Assembly: GCA_013397845.1 (NCBI GenBank)
Contig: VZTG01001537.1
Span: 373,146-437,145 of the forward strand
DNA: 64,000 bases
DNA from: Melanocharis versteri
Taxonomy: Eukaryota; Chordata; Aves; Passeriformes; Melanocharitidae
Direction: 5' to 3'
The stretch's first letter is position 1. Each line of letters starts with the position of its first letter. The notes below the pieces were generated by a model, which saw only the letters and a program-made list of their open reading frames with translations, did no database searches and was not told the origin of the DNA. A program made the position numbers and the translations under genes. Shown piece after piece: positions 11,101-25,214 of this stretch.

Positions 11101-14100
11101 ATTCTATATGAAACCATGTGCTTTTCTTTGATTTTTTTTAATTTGTTTTTTCACTCCAAGAAAATTAAAATGCAAATCAAACTAGCCCAGTCCGTCTTTC
11201 TCCCTCTCTCTCTTGAATGATTGAATATTAGCTGCCAAATTCTCTCTGGGCTACTCTCTGTGGGCGAATTCACGAGACAGAAGTAACTTACAGTTCATGT
11301 CTGTCCTTAAGGACTGTCCTATCAAGTTAATCTGCCCTAATTTCAGGCTTTTAAAAGCAATTATGAGTGCCTAGCTCTGTATGTCCCATAGATGTGGGGA
11401 GCATCTGGAGAACTGTAAATGAGTTCATAAAGTAGTAGGGAAAATGTCCTTGGTTTCACATCCAGACAGGGTGCTTCAAGAAGAGGGAAGCTGTCCCCCA
11501 GCACTAAGCTAGAGGTTTTTTCTTTCCTAGTTAGAACTGCTCCTTGGACAGTCGTGCAGTCTTTTCTCTGAGTTTTCTCACTTTGATTTTTTGGGTTTTG
11601 TGTAGATATCATTTTCAGGAAGTTATAATCTCATGAATTCCTGAATATCATGTGAACTACATCTGCAGTCCAACCATAAATTCTCAACAAAACAATTGCC
11701 TGTCCCTGAGGGCAGTGTGTAATTAGGCAGTATATGTCTGCAGTAAGGGTAGATCTAATGCACAAAAGCAGACATAGTAAATAAAGAAGTCATCTTACTT
11801 GAATAAGTCATCAATGAGATGAGCTCAAATCACATAATTTATTTGGAAAGAAAAAGAACCATCATTTTAAACCTCATTAACAGTGGTTTAGCTGGTACCT
11901 AGAAAGGCTCCTGCAGCTTTATATGATATGCCAAAGTCCCTGAGTTTATGTCCCAAATTCTGGGCAGTCCAGTAGATAGACGTTCTGAGTCATCCTCCGG
12001 GACACCACGCTATCTCCATGCATCACCATAATTTGTACAGTTTAAGGCTACGCACCTGAAATTCAGATATTCCAAGACCAACATTTTCTGTTTAGTATAC
12101 ATCATTTCCAGCATAGTCCTTGAACACAGAGGGTCACTGGCTGAGACCACTGTTGCAGCACAGAATCTGAAGTATATGGGGTCAAGATGTGAAAGAAGCC
12201 AGCTGGGATGTGACTGTAACTCTAATATGACCACTCTGCAGGTGGACCCTGGACTCTTAGCTCATTCGCAGTCCAATTCTGTACATTGCCTAATGTCTAA
12301 TAAATATGAAACATCCAGGCTAAGCAAAGTCTAAAACTTTAAATGAAAATAAATTAAATCTTACCCCGCAGTTACTCAAATCAAGAAAAGATCTTATAAA
12401 GTTGGTACAGACTGCTAACCTACAAGCTCTTAGAGGGGTGCTAAATCAGGAATTTGTTTGCTATTGGCTTCTCTTCTAGTCAGTGATGAAAGTTTGGTAC
12501 TTCCAGCATAGAGCAGGAAATCACCAAGAGCAAAGATCTATATAAACACAGGACAGGCATGAGATGGGTCTGGCATGGGGCACAATCTGGACCCAACAGA
12601 ATCTATAATCAGAGTGCTGTGTAAACTTATCTAATATGACTCAAAGTATCAGACTTCCATAAACTGTTAAAGGTATTATTTAAAAACATTAAATAAGTCA
12701 GGTAGTTATACAGTATCTGAAAGAATGTAGTACATAAGAAATAAAAATCCTTTAATTATCTATTTAATATTCCTATGACTCCAGAAATACATGGTTCTAA
12801 TCTCCAGGATGAAAATATATATACTATCCATTTTTAATTAACCCTTGCTCAACAGTCCTGTATCTCACAAAGATGGTAAACAGTGTTGGTCAGTGATTTT
12901 TAATGCTAAGGATAATGATCAATATATGTACTACCTGACAACCAGAATATAAAGATGAAGAGATCAGATGAATTCCTGTAAAATTATAAAGGTAGTGTGT
13001 CCCATTTTTTAGTCCCATTCTAGTGCAATATCTCAGCACTTTAGCTATATATTGTCAGCCTAGGTTTTCGGATGACTTACCACACAACTTCCTAGCTCCT
13101 GTGGGTTTAAGTTTACCACTCATATTATTTTAATGTAGGTTTGTGGACTCTCATTTTCTTTGAGGATTTTATAGAAATAGAATTATTACCCAAATGCATT
13201 AAAAATATTAGCATCTGCAGAGTGGGGGAAGGGGTTATCCTGAAGCTTGTAAGCAACTCCTACAAAACAGGAAGCCATTAACTGCCATGAATATATATAA
13301 CTGTGGATATATTGCATGGGATACTTATAAGACATTTACTGATGGAGGTAAGGGGTTTGGAAGCTGGTGTTGGTTATAGAAATACTGGCAGCAGATGTAT
13401 TCTTTTCTCTTTTTCAAGGCCTTATTAAAAAAAAATAGAGAGAGGGAAAAGCCTACACTTTAAAGCCAGTTGTGAAGATTTTCAGAGCTTGCAGTTTTAG
13501 AGAAGCCCACAAAAAAAAAGGGGGCCTCATACAAGTTATAAATGTGTGCAAGCTTAATTGCCTTTCCAGTTCGGAGATTCACAGCTAAGGCATGGCCTGT
13601 CCCTGGCTCCCCTGACCTTCACTTTTAGGGAAACAGACAAATTAATGTCAGTGAATGAAACACTGGGAATGAAACACAAGCAGCCATTGAAGAGACCTGG
13701 GAGATTTATGAGTCGAAGGTGACTGGAATTTAACCTGAAGGTGAGTTAGTCACTGCAGTGCCACAGGGTTAAAGATTCCTACTAATCTGCTATGGTTAAA
13801 ACACTAGCATCTGCATCCACTGCACTAATTTAACTTTCTGAGTGCCCAGAAGCCCGTTAGGACTTTCCTCTGAGCTGTAACAGGAGCTTGAAGGTGGCCA
13901 TTCACAACCATTATAATATCATGGAAGATTACAGTTGGAACAGTACCTCTACAAGCTTGAATTTGTGATCTGTTCCCTCACATGGGGTCCCTGAGTAAAG
14001 CAAAAAAGAAATAGAAAATCAAAGATAGACTCAATTTCAAAGAAAAGAATGGCAAGCTTAAAACAAGAGAGAATTTTTTAAAATATATCTGAAGCAAAGA

Positions 14101-14799
14101 AAAAATCCAGAGGAAGTGTCAAGCCAAAGAAAAGACCATGTAGATCAATGAAAAGAAATATGAGACACTAATAGACAGCCAGAAGATCATCGGCCAGTGC
14201 AGTCCTCCTGGCAGATTCTGAGGTTGAGATAGCGATAGCTTGTCCTTTTCTTCATTAAATTTCCATTAAGGTGCTAACAGGCTCCAGAATTTTATTAAGC
14301 ATTTCTAAATTTAAGAGAGCAATCAAACTAAAAAATACACAAAGAAATAACAGCCTCATGACCCCTAGAAATTTAGTGTTTCAGTCCTGAGTCTGTGAGC
14401 AGTTGATGTGCTCCTGTTTCAAAGGATGTTTGTGCTACTTGTTTGCACCAGATTTCTGTTGCATTTAATGCCACGTTTCAGGGGTCTTCCGGTAACTTGG
14501 AAGAGAGAGAAGAAACTGCAGTCTTGCACATATTTTGCAGCCATCTTGGCAGGGCGAAGGAGAAGACAGCATTCCTCTGAGCCTTCTAGGTTTGCAACAG
14601 CTGCAGGTAGGATTTAGGCAAGGAGTGATGAAACATGTGGTAGCATTCAGTTCCTATTCTACTCATAAGACTATCACATTCAAAATCTGACCTGTAAATC
14701 TACCTGGAGCCAAAATGTCATTTTTCCAGGTCAGGAAGGACCATTGCTTTTCTTTGTAGCATATCTGCCTTATAAATTATCTAATGGAAAGTTGGGTGG
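8161..14799. other. Intergenic desert between two CR1 copies
   Basis: No gene. The 159-aa open frame at 8292-8771 plus shows no motif or splice context. 10600-11300 is AT-rich, repeat-free and has a perfect octamer ATGCAAAT at 11170-11177 plus TAATTA-type sites, so it may hold a conserved element. 13925-13975 may be a weak CR1 tail. 13995-14175 is purine-rich. Confidence 0.65.
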
Positions 14800-15822
14800 T
14801 AGCATGCAGAGGGTAGGGGTCAATGGCTCAAAGTCCCAATGGACATCAGTGACAAGTGGTGTCCCTCAGGGGTCCATATCAATATCAGTGTTATTATCTT
14901 CATTAATGACATAGGTGAAGAGATCGAGTGCACCCTCAGCAGATGTGCTGATGACACCAAGCTGAGTGGTGCTGTCGACACACCTGAAGGACAGATGCCA
15001 TCCAGAGGGACCTGGACAGGCTCAGGAAATGGGTCCATGGGAATCTCATGAGGTTTAACAAGACCAAGTGCAAGGTCAGGGCAACCCCTGGTATCAATCC
15101 AGGCTGGAGGATGAACAGACGGAGAGCAGCCCTGTCTAGAAGGACTTGGGGGTGCAGGTGGGTGAGAGGCTGGACATGACCCAGCCATGTGCACTCACAG
15201 CTCAGGAAACCAGCTGTGTCCTGGGCTGCATCCAAAGCAGCGTGGGCAGCAGGGGAGAGAGAGGATCCTGCCCCTCTGCTCTGCTCGGCTGAGACCCCAC
15301 CTGCAGTGCTGCATCCAGATCTGGGGTCCCAGCATAGGAAGGATATGGACCTGTTGGTGCGAGTCCAGAGGAGGGACACGGAGTTGATCAGAGGGAAGGA
15401 AAATATTTTTTATGAGGAAAGGCTGGGAGAATTAGGATTGTTCAGCCTGAAAAAGAGAATGCTTCAGATTGACCTAATTGCAGCCTTCCAGGACATGAGG
15501 GGAGCCTACAAAAAAATGGAGAGGGACTTTTTACAAGGGAATGTTGTGACAGGACAAGGCGGGATGGCTTCAAACTGAAAGAAAGTTATTTTAGATCAAC
15601 TGTTAGAAAGAAATTCTTTAGTGTGAGGGTGGTGAGGCACTGGAACAGGTCGCCCAGAGAAGCTGTGGATGCCCAGTCCCTGGAAGTGTTAAAGGCCAGG
15701 TTGGGTGGAAGTCTGAGCAACCTAGTCTAGGTGAAAGGTGTCCTTGTCCACAACAGAGTGGCTAGAATTAGGTTATCTTTAAGGTCCCTTGCTACCCAAA
15801 TAATTCTATTATTCTATGATTG
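14800..15822 (+). mobile_element. CR1 LINE, 5'-truncated
   Basis: About 1 kb of plus-strand CR1 covering the end of the reverse transcriptase to the 3' terminus. RT box B is seen as SGVPQGS near 14862-14882. Box C is CADDTKLSGAVDTPEG, with the Asp pair intact (TGTGCTGATGACACC from 14944), in a different frame from box B, so there is a frameshift between them. Downstream come the typical CR1 C-terminal and 3' UTR phrases (GTCCAGAGGAGGG, GGCACTGGAACAGGTCGCCC) and a tail ATTCTATTATTCTATGATTG. No intact ORF remains. The 5' edge is approximate. Confidence 0.93.
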
Positions 15823-18329
15823 TAATAATGTTATTCAACCCTATCAACTAGACACAGCGAACTGAGAGGAAACATCTTTCCTGGTCATGTATACATTTCT
15901 AAATACCTGAAACCGGTGCACCTACTTTTGAGGTACCAACTGCCTTTTCCTGTCTCTTCTCCTTCCCATTACTCCTTTAACAGTGGCTCTAAGTTCCAAG
16001 TGGCTTGGGTTTTAAACAATATGGGACAAAACTGCGGCAAACCCACCCTTGTGACAGCCCCTTTTCCCAAATTTGGCTGCATTTAAGACTGAAAAAATCC
16101 ATTTTAGATATTGCCAGTTGATTTGCTTAGTAATTTAGAAAAAAAAAAAGTGTCGCAAAATGATGAACAAACTCCAGGCTTGCATACCCAACCTATGTGT
16201 AACCTATCCCCTATAGAGCCAATAAAGACAAAAACCCGCATTTCTGTAGTCACTGCTCCCAAGAAGGAAGGAGGAGCTGAGAGTAAACAGCTGCTGCTCC
16301 CACTGACCCTCATTTTTGGCACAGCAGAAGCACACATCAGGAAGCCTCCTCAACAGGGTGTAAAAGAAACATAAGTTTTCAACTTCAATGTTCTTGTCCT
16401 ACCAAATACTCACAGAAGCTGTTGGTAAAATCTATGCCTCCTCCTATTTCAGTGATGGTCCACAGAGAATGAAGCAACCTTCTCCAAGAGCTCGAGTGTT
16501 GTGCACCTTTCTACAGCACAGGGCCATTTCAAATTTACTTGCCACAATCATCCAGAGCAATGAAACCTTTCAGAGTATGAGGCAGGAGGGAAACTGAAAA
16601 TAGGAAGGAGATTGGAAGAGACAAGCCATGAAGTCCCTTCCAGTTCTGTGTTCTCCAAAGGAAAAAACTGACAGCATCTAGACAGAATTGCCACTTTGAT
16701 TTCTGTAGGTTTTGTTGGCATTAGCCCAGTGAAGGAAGACAGAACCTCAAATTTGCCCTCTTTTCAGTAAAAGCAAGGTTTTCTGGAAGTATATATATTG
16801 CTAAGATGTGACATGGACACAAATATAGGGTTCCAGTTTTATCTCCAACAAGATTGTAATGCATTTTGGATTTGGTTGACATTGCTCACCAAGGAATTTG
16901 TTGCCACCAAACAATACAGCTATTAAAATGTAAAGTGTACCAGCTTCTTTCTAGTTCCATCCAATTTAGGGCATTTTTTCAGGTTGTGTTAAGTCAACCT
17001 GAGTGCCACATATAGTTAGGTCACTTTGGAACTGGTTTTACATAATGCTGCTGTAAAATATACCCTGGTAGGACACATCAGAACTAAAAGCACGTGGCTC
17101 TGTGTCCATAACTCAAAGAAAATTTGACTATAGGCCAGTAACAATGGGCATTTTTAGTCATACCTATGCTGACTGGTTGCCAAGTCCAACTAGTCGTCTC
17201 TGTCTTAGCTTTTCAGGTTTTGTAACATTATGCACACACTATTAAAATATATTAATTACTCCTTAAAAGCAGGGCTCAGCACTTCTTATTCTTAATTTAT
17301 TTTCATTACTGTCTGAAATGTCACTGTTTTTTGTAACCTAACTGGATATTTTGGTTGTAGGAAAGTACACCCAGAGATATCATTCCTGGAGAACATATCA
17401 CTGCTGCAAATAGTCATATTCATATGATTTCTCAATGGTCTACATTTTAAAGCATGGATTTTGGCACTGAATGGCCTGTGTAAGCACCCAACACTGACTC
17501 TAAACCTTCTTAATCTTCACCACCATTTCAACTTCATTTGTCTTGTTATAGCTGGGACATCCTCAGCATACATGGATTGTGTAGGTCATGTCAGACACAG
17601 ACCCCTGAGGTAGTTGTGGTGAAGCCAAAATGCACATGATACAGCGTAGCACAGAGCAGGTTGATGCAGCCACTTTCTTAGGGTGAAACAGCCTGTGGAT
17701 CCAAACGGCTTTGGTTAGACAGGTAAACTCTGCCATCCTCCACGTTCTCCTTCTGGCGTTCAAAGTCAGTTCAGCATCTGCTATTAGGTACTATCACAGG
17801 GGTAGGTACATTACTCTACATGTAATACAACAGTGGTGGCAACAAATCCACATCTCTTTTTTAAAAAACTTTCTAATCAGTTCAAAAAACAAAGCAAACC
17901 ATTTGGCCCTCACAAGCAAATGATGAAACAGCAGCATTTGTTGTGCAATATTACAAAAGCCTTCACATTTTCCAATCTATTTTCCCCAGAATCCCCAGCT
18001 GAAACTGCTTCTTATGCTCCTATTTCACTAGTCACTTATACACTGGTGGCCAGGGATAGATGTGATAAAGTACAGATTTCAGTGTCTTCTGCAATGACCT
18101 ATGTCTTCACACCCTGTCCTCCACTGCCACACCTAATATTCAAGACAAAAAAATCTTTCTTGTGGAAAACAGCACATCTTCCATGTGGCAAGCCAAGTGG
18201 TGTTACTTTTTCAAGCATAAAGAGACTTTAAACAAAATGTTCACCTCCATGTGTGTCTGTTCCACAGTGAACATTTCTCCATGCTTTCTCCAAAGAGCAT
18301 TTTCATCCAATTTGTTGTGTCTTATGCTG

Positions 18330-18425
18330 CCCTGACAGCTCTTTGGGGGTAGCCAGAGACACAACTGTGAGATAGCCTGGGTACTGCTGGAGATGGACCA
18401 CTGCTGATTCGAAGTAAGATTTATC
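18330..18425 (+). mobile_element. Possible ancient CR1-like 3' end
   Basis: The phrase GGGTACTGCTGGAGATGGAC followed by CACTGCTGATTCGAAGTAAG resembles the 3' terminus of old CR1 elements (TGGGCTAGATGGACC-type ending). Short and diverged; could be coincidence. Confidence 0.3.
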
Positions 18426-20306
18426 AGACAGGAAATGTTGAGGTAAATATAAAACCAACCATGATGTTTTGTAATGAAATAAGATTTCCTAACGCTGATT
18501 GGACTGTGATGTAACTTCAGCTTAATTAACAGCTATCTCTCCTTGAGAAGAGCATTTATGGTCTCAGTGTCCTTTACTGGTTAATACTGAAGGACAGGGG
18601 GTTAGTTTTTTATATGAGTGATTTGGACTTACCCCTGTGCTTACAGAACAACTGATTACGCAGTTAGGTTAGGCTCTGTTCAGTTTGTCATCCTTTGTTA
18701 CTGTTTTTATTGTTCCTGGGAAAGCATCACAGACGTGGGCGAGCTTTGCAGTGTGGTGGGATGAGAACTCTCTTCAAAGACAGGAACTTGGTAGGAGACA
18801 GATTTGAGGTGGTGTGGGGAAATTAGTCACTCTGTTGTCTGGAACACTTCTGCTAACTGAGATTTTACAAATCTTGCTGTAGAGAGCATGGGGAGTTTCT
18901 TGGTCTCTCCCAAGAGGTGATATAGCAGGAGAACAATGATGTTTGAGATAGTTTTCGTGCAAACACCAAGAATTGGCCCTTTCCTCTTACTCATTTGCAC
19001 ATTGCCCAGATTTTCTCCACTCTATTAATTCCTCTGCAAGTTCACCATTACTGCCTCTTCTAAACAGTCTTGCCTGTGATGATCTATTCTTATCCCTGTG
19101 TTTCCAATTCTGCTTCCATATTTATCTTTCCAGTCCCTCCAGATTTTTACTTCCAGCAGGGATGCTCTCTGGGTAGGCTGTCAGATTGCTCACAACCCAC
19201 AGAGCTGGAACATTGGGTAGGGCAAAGTACAAGGAGTATCTGGACCAAGTCTGAAACATCAAAAGAAGAAGAAAGGGATCCCCCAAGCCATTAAGTCCCC
19301 ACCCACATACCTCAAGAAGGTCTGCAGTGATGGGCAGGAAGGGTTACTAAAGGTATTTTTTCCAGTCAGTTCAGAAAAAAACAAGGCTTTTAATTACCCA
19401 GTTCCACAGATGCAGATTGAATAGCAGAGCCCTGTCTCCATCTCTTCCATGTCAGAGTAGGTCCTCACCACTCATTTGGCATGTAAGTCCCTCTTTTTCC
19501 TTGAACATGCAGTTGCATTCTTCAGGCTACTATAGTATTAAATGCTTTGATATGCTATGAGGGACTCAGCTAGTTGACAATCCAGAAGCATACAACTGTG
19601 TAGTATGAGTCTCTACCCAGGGAAGATCATAGAGCATCTCACAGATGCACCATTACTGCCAAACCCTTGATTTTTCCTCATGCTGGCTTGTTTTTGCCAA
19701 CTGCGTGTGCCATCCTTAAGCAGACATTTATTGTGTAACACAGCACTACCACGTCCAGCACTCCACGTCTGAGTACCATCTCTCTTCTGGTAAATGGGGA
19801 AGTAACAGGAGGCTTTTTAAGGCAACCATTCTTGTCTGTTCTAATAATGCCCTTCAGATCATTTCCATGACCTGAGGAAGCTCACAAATACTGTAAAAAA
19901 AAAAGTCGTCTCTGTCTCTTTCACTTCAGGTACTTACACCTGATGCTGCACCCTGATTTTATTTGATTTCAATAATTGCTGTCTCAACCTGTCACCACTG
20001 TTCATGTATGTAGTCCTTTTTTCGCTTTTACTGTTGACTGACGAGTTTGCCAAGATTACAAGAAAAGAAATTAATATCAGTCATTGGCATTCCAGTATCC
20101 CACATTTTCCCTTTTGGCTTTTTCTTTTGCCTCTTTTTTTCAGGTTTGGTTTGGTGCTTTGGTTGGTTTTGTACTTGGTTGCTTTTGTTGTTGTTGTCTT
20201 ATTTTTTTTCATTCAGTGCTTAGGTTACAAATGTGAAGAATGAGTGCTTTAAAGAGCAGCAATAGATTCAGGACATTCTGTGTTCCTATATGTTTTATCC
20301 TCTTGA

Positions 20307-20456
20307 ATTCTCTATGAGGATTGCTTTTTTTCTCTTTGTTCAGCTTGGATCCCTATGACCTTAATATGACTTGGATAAAACCTGTTCNCATTCTCTATGA
20401 GGATTGCTTTCTTTCTCTTTGTTCAGCTTTGATATGACTTGGATAAAACCTGTTCA
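20307..20456. repeat. Imperfect tandem duplication around a single N
   Basis: Copy one (20307-20387, 81 bp) and copy two (20390-20456, 67 bp) both start ATTCTCTATGAGGATTGCTT and end ACTTGGATAAAACCTGTTC. Copy two lacks a 14-bp part of copy one (around GATCCCTATGACCT) and has small substitutions. The only ambiguous base I noticed in the window, N at 20388, is exactly at the junction. This may be two alleles joined in assembly rather than a true duplication. Confidence 0.85.
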
Positions 20457-23400
20457 TTTAAGTATCATCCAAATACAGAAGAACTGGTTATGATACATAG
20501 CTTATGTTCAGCTTCTGAAAGTTCTTTGTGGGTCTGTTTTTTTCTAGATCAACACCTCGTGTATTACCCATACCACTACTTTGCAAATTTTTGCTGTGGT
20601 CACTTGTGTTTGATTTTGGTCAAATCAAATCCATTTTTCACTCAGGAGTTAATAGTTTGAATTTCTCACCTTGAACAACACTTCTTGTTTCTCAAGGTAC
20701 TTGGTTGTGATTTCAGCATAAATCAGCTGTTTATCACAGCCAAGTGAGATGATTCAATTTCCTTGCTGATATACTGAATTCTTGTTATAGCAGGAAACAA
20801 ACATTTTCTTGGTAAGCTAAATTCATTTTTACAGCAATGAATGACTCACTGAGCAATTGTTCTTGAACATGGTTGCAGCCATTTTTGAATACTATTTTTC
20901 TAAGAGAGGAAGACAGTGTTTAGTTGTTTTGTTTTATGGTACAGGCTAGCTTATCTATGATTATTATTAACATTTTATATCCTCTAGAAGAGAACTGTGA
21001 CATTCATACTAATATCAAAGGATCTCGTTTTATTTCCCATGACAACCAGCAGGACATTATGATCTCTTACTAGGCAGAGAAAGCATCTTTGTTCCAAAGT
21101 GAATTTACCAGTTCACAAAAGAAAGAATAATACCCACACTTCATAAACTCAGTCTTAATTACCTTGTACATGCAACAGGTCTTTTCCCTCTAAGAGGATG
21201 TAAGCAAATCCTTACTGCTAGAAATTGTGGGGTGAATGACAAGAGCTGTGTTGGACTGAAACTTTCTCTACAGTGTCTTTAATATCAATGTCTTTCCTCA
21301 CAGGCTAAACATTTGGAGGAGTGTTTAGATTTAAATCTTTTATGGACCAGATTTCCATTCTGACATTTTCTGTGCCAAGACTTGGTTCTCAGAGGAGTCA
21401 TCCATGCTCCTAAATTGTAATGCTAACAGCAGAGATGCTGACAGATCCTGATTTGTCCTACTATTCTCCTTATACTGTTTCTTATGTGTGTGCCAACATA
21501 AGCCTGAACAGAGGGGGAAAAAGATCCCTCAGCTTAAAAAGATTATATTTGAGAGGCTCTTCTCATGCAAACACATGCATCACTATATGATCTACACCAT
21601 GAGTGTTTCCATACCTATTTGTAGCATCAGAGCTGTAGAGTCTGGCCGTGATGTTTCAGGAGTACATGTCAACTTGAAATTAATCAGTTTTAGATTGTTC
21701 CTCTCCAGGTCTCTTAAGCAGAGCTGAGAGGTGCACAGTCAGACATGACTTCAGGTGGCTGGGCTGAAATAGCCCAGAGGTGAAGCTTCAAGACGCTCCA
21801 GTTGCCACTGTGTATCTGACACAAATGTGACTTTCTATTTTAATAGGCAGTTTTCAAAACACCAAATACAATTCACTGAAGGAAGTGGCAAGAGGATAGA
21901 GGCCATGACATCAAGACAGAGAGAGAAAGGGAAATTTGGACTGTTTGAACACAGGACAGAAGAACGAGAGTGAAGTCTGAGACTGAATGAGGAGGAAGTT
22001 TAAAAAGGGACCTAGAAGTAAGTAGATGGAGTTATATGCGGCATGGAGAGAGAAAGAGCAGAAAGGAGCAGCAGAAGTGGGATTTACACTGGAAACCAGA
22101 GGACAAGAAAGCCTTTGTTAACAGGCTTGTCCTCTGCTCCAAAGCCTAAAAGGGCATCTTTGCCCTGTCGTCACAGAAACATAGTTCTAAAGCAAAAAAT
22201 TTTATCCCTATCAAAGTTAATTTTCAGAGAAAACTACGTACTTCATACCCTGATGGCCTGGTACCATTTATTCTATTCATTCCAGAGGCTCCAGTTCCAC
22301 ATACGTTTGCATCAAGTACCCTGGGATAATAGCATCTGAAGGAATGCTGACCAGGTTTGCAATGGGCATTACTGATGCTTCCTCTCATCATGGCCCAGTA
22401 GCTTTCACATCATCGACTCATGCAGCAAACACTTTTGTGTAGATGTGACTTGCCTGTGCAATTACAGTACATGTGGAGCTTAGAGGAAGTGTCTTTACCA
22501 TTTTAGCAATTTATTCAAGCCTTCTTCTCTGTATCCTGCTCAAGCCTGTCTCCTCTGTCACAGTTTCCAAATCTGAGAATGGGCAAAGTTACTATTGTTG
22601 AGCTAGAGGAATGACTCAAGCACACTGCAAGAGAAAGCCAACATGCAACTGTTGTAGCAATATCAGACTTCTCAAATATAGCCAACAACTCTATTCTAAA
22701 AACAGTATGCGAGTCTTTGCCTTATTCAGAATTTTATCTTGTGTGATTGTATGTCAAAACTGGCAAGGACAATCTTTGTGTGGGAGTAATGTGGGGGTTT
22801 TGAATTAAATCATATGAATTCTTCTTTTTTTTCACATTATTTTTATTTTCCAGAAGAGTAAGTAGAGAGACAGTCAAGCTGGATGGAAAAGGTGCTACTG
22901 ACTCATAAGGATGAGAAACAGCCAGCTTTAAGAAGGCATTCTGGATTTATGCTTGCTGATTCATAACTTCCTACATACATGTGGGGAAAAAAGTGTGGAT
23001 TTTGCCCTGAGCTATATTCTGCAGGAAACCCGCCCTCCCTTCACTAAGTGAGAAAGTAGTTTCAAAACTGTAGGAGGACTTAACTTCAACTCCCAGAAGA
23101 TGTTCCCTTGAAAAATGTTTAGAATAAAGAACTGAAAACATAATCTCCAACCACCAAGTCCAATTTTCTCTGCCGTCACAGAAAAGTTCAAAACTAGTTA
23201 AAGCTCAAATTTCCCAGTTAAATTATCAGGTAAACCAAATGTACCAATCAAACAAATAACAGAAGAGAGTTGGATAAGGAAGGCATTTCGGGGTTTGTGG
23301 AGAACTCCTCTTCCTTTTAAATACAAGTGCTACTAGATCAATATGTCCCGAGCAATTAAATAATATAAAAATATAAACAAAATCAAGAAAAATAAGAAGA

Positions 23401-24951
23401 TAACAATGAAATAAGTTGTTGCAAATAGTGTTCCATTTCAAAAGGACTTAAAATTCTACTTATATCAAAACAGTTAATTTATTACCCATGTTTTGCAAAA
23501 AGACCAATTCATAGAGGGTCCAGGTTAAAGTTTAGATTGTAATAACAACTTTTTATGTCATTGTGCTACCAAGGAGCCCAAAAGAATCTGCCTGTCCCCA
23601 TAGAATTGGGTGACAGAATTAATTGCATAGTGAGCAGGATCCTTGGCTTAGAATGCAGACTGATTCCCCTGCTAAATGGTATCTATTGAAAAAGGGTTTT
23701 ATGGAAAATGGTTGGCAAGATCCTAAGTGAGATAAGGAGTGACTAAGGGCAATAAGCCACAATCCAAAAGCCTTAGTGAATCAATTCAGTAATTAGAAGG
23801 ATATGTGTAAAATAAAAACAGAAGAGAGGAAGAGATGTGCTGTCTGTTAGCTGCAGTGTGGAAAATTGAAAACTAACAGGATGAAAAGTTAAAAAAAGAA
23901 ATTCAAAAGGGAAAGAGTGAATTTTCAACAAAGGATTGAGACTTAAAGGTAAATTAAAGGCTGGCAGCAAGTCTGGAGAAAGGGTATATTTAAAAAAAAG
24001 CAAACAAATAAAATTAATGCCGCAAGATATAAAGAAAGCACAAAAACACCAAGAAACTTAATTACAAGGTATCAATCTAGACCTCATAAAAAACTGCACA
24101 GATATGTATGATACCAACTGAGATGGAGATACTTGGAATAGGCCAGATGGGTCTAATGAGGAAGCCAGTAAAGTCAAGTCAGTGACTCTGTACCAAACCT
24201 GATTAAACAAGAAATCATTACTGATGGCACATTTAGAAATGAACCAGAGAGATGGAATACCACTAAAGTTCATTATTTTAATACAGACGCTCTGTGAAAA
24301 ATGCAAATAACCTGGGGAATCAATCAACGGTTGTACCAACTTCAATGTGATAGGGCAGAAAGCATTTATTTGTGACAGACACAGAAGATTTAGACCTAGG
24401 CCTTGAAATTTTCCTCAATCTCCAAGAAGATGCTACTTGAACATTAGGGACTCTATTCCTCAGAAGGGCAAGAGAAGTCCAAGAGCAAGACTGCGGTGAT
24501 GAATCCATGTTATCTAAGCAGATCCCAGAAGAATTGTGGGGAGAGTGTTACAAGTGGCTGTTCTAACACTGCATTGAGCCATAGCCAAAGGTAATGAACC
24601 TAGTCCTTGGGACATTTCTGCTACCTCCCCCAAACTGAGATCTGTTGGGAGAGGGAATGTGAAGATAGGAAGATTAGGTTTCATACATCTATATCATGCA
24701 ATACCTGTGGAAATCCCCTTTCTGCAAGTGCTCCCACAAACTATTTTGCAAATGCAAGAACTAGGCCCTGACTCTTAAGACTCTGAGTGGTGCCAGGTCT
24801 TAATCATCTTGGCCTGATCCAGAAGTTGTGCTCCATGAGACCAAGGGACTAATCCAATCAAACAAAACAAGACTGTTAGAGGAGTTACCAACTAAACTGA
24901 GAAAAAGCACCTGTCTAGATCAGGGGTGCCCTAGCAACTTTATGTTTATAA

Positions 24952-25214
24952 ATGACAGGACAAGAGAAAAAGGCCTCAAGATGCCTCAAGAATCCTTCAG
25001 ATTGGATACTAAGAAAAATTTTTTCACTGAAAGCATTGTTAAGCACTGGAACAGGCTGCCCAAGGAAGCGACTATCTCTGAAGGTCTCTAAAAAATGTGT
25101 AGCCATGGTGCTTAGGGATATGGTTTTGTGGTGGACTTGTCAGCTGCTCAGTGTTAGGTTAATGGTTGGACTTTATGTTCTAATGGATATTTTCTAACCT
25201 AAATAATTCTATGA
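24952..25214 (+). mobile_element. CR1 LINE 3' fragment
   Basis: Roughly 260 bp of CR1 3' end: AAGCACTGGAACAGGCTGCC, then TTAGGTTAATGGTTGGACTT, and a terminus TTTTCTAACCTAAATAATTC followed by TATGAAT. Its 3' end matches the subfamily of the minus-strand copy starting at 6364. The short ORFs across it are chance. Confidence 0.88.

Larger units (their letters stand above)
15823..24951. other. Intergenic desert
   Basis: No gene. Holds the possible old CR1 end at 18330, the duplication with N at 20307-20456, and purine-rich stretches at 21880-22085 and 23800-24010. A fragment near 16600-16665 ending GAAGTCCCTTCCAGTTCTGT may be another degraded CR1 tail. Otherwise unrecognised. Confidence 0.65.

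Noticed and set aside
14839..15578. Possible host genes from open frames at 14839-15578
   Set aside because: These are frames of a CR1 reverse transcriptase remnant and its 3' UTR, frameshifted and not a host gene.
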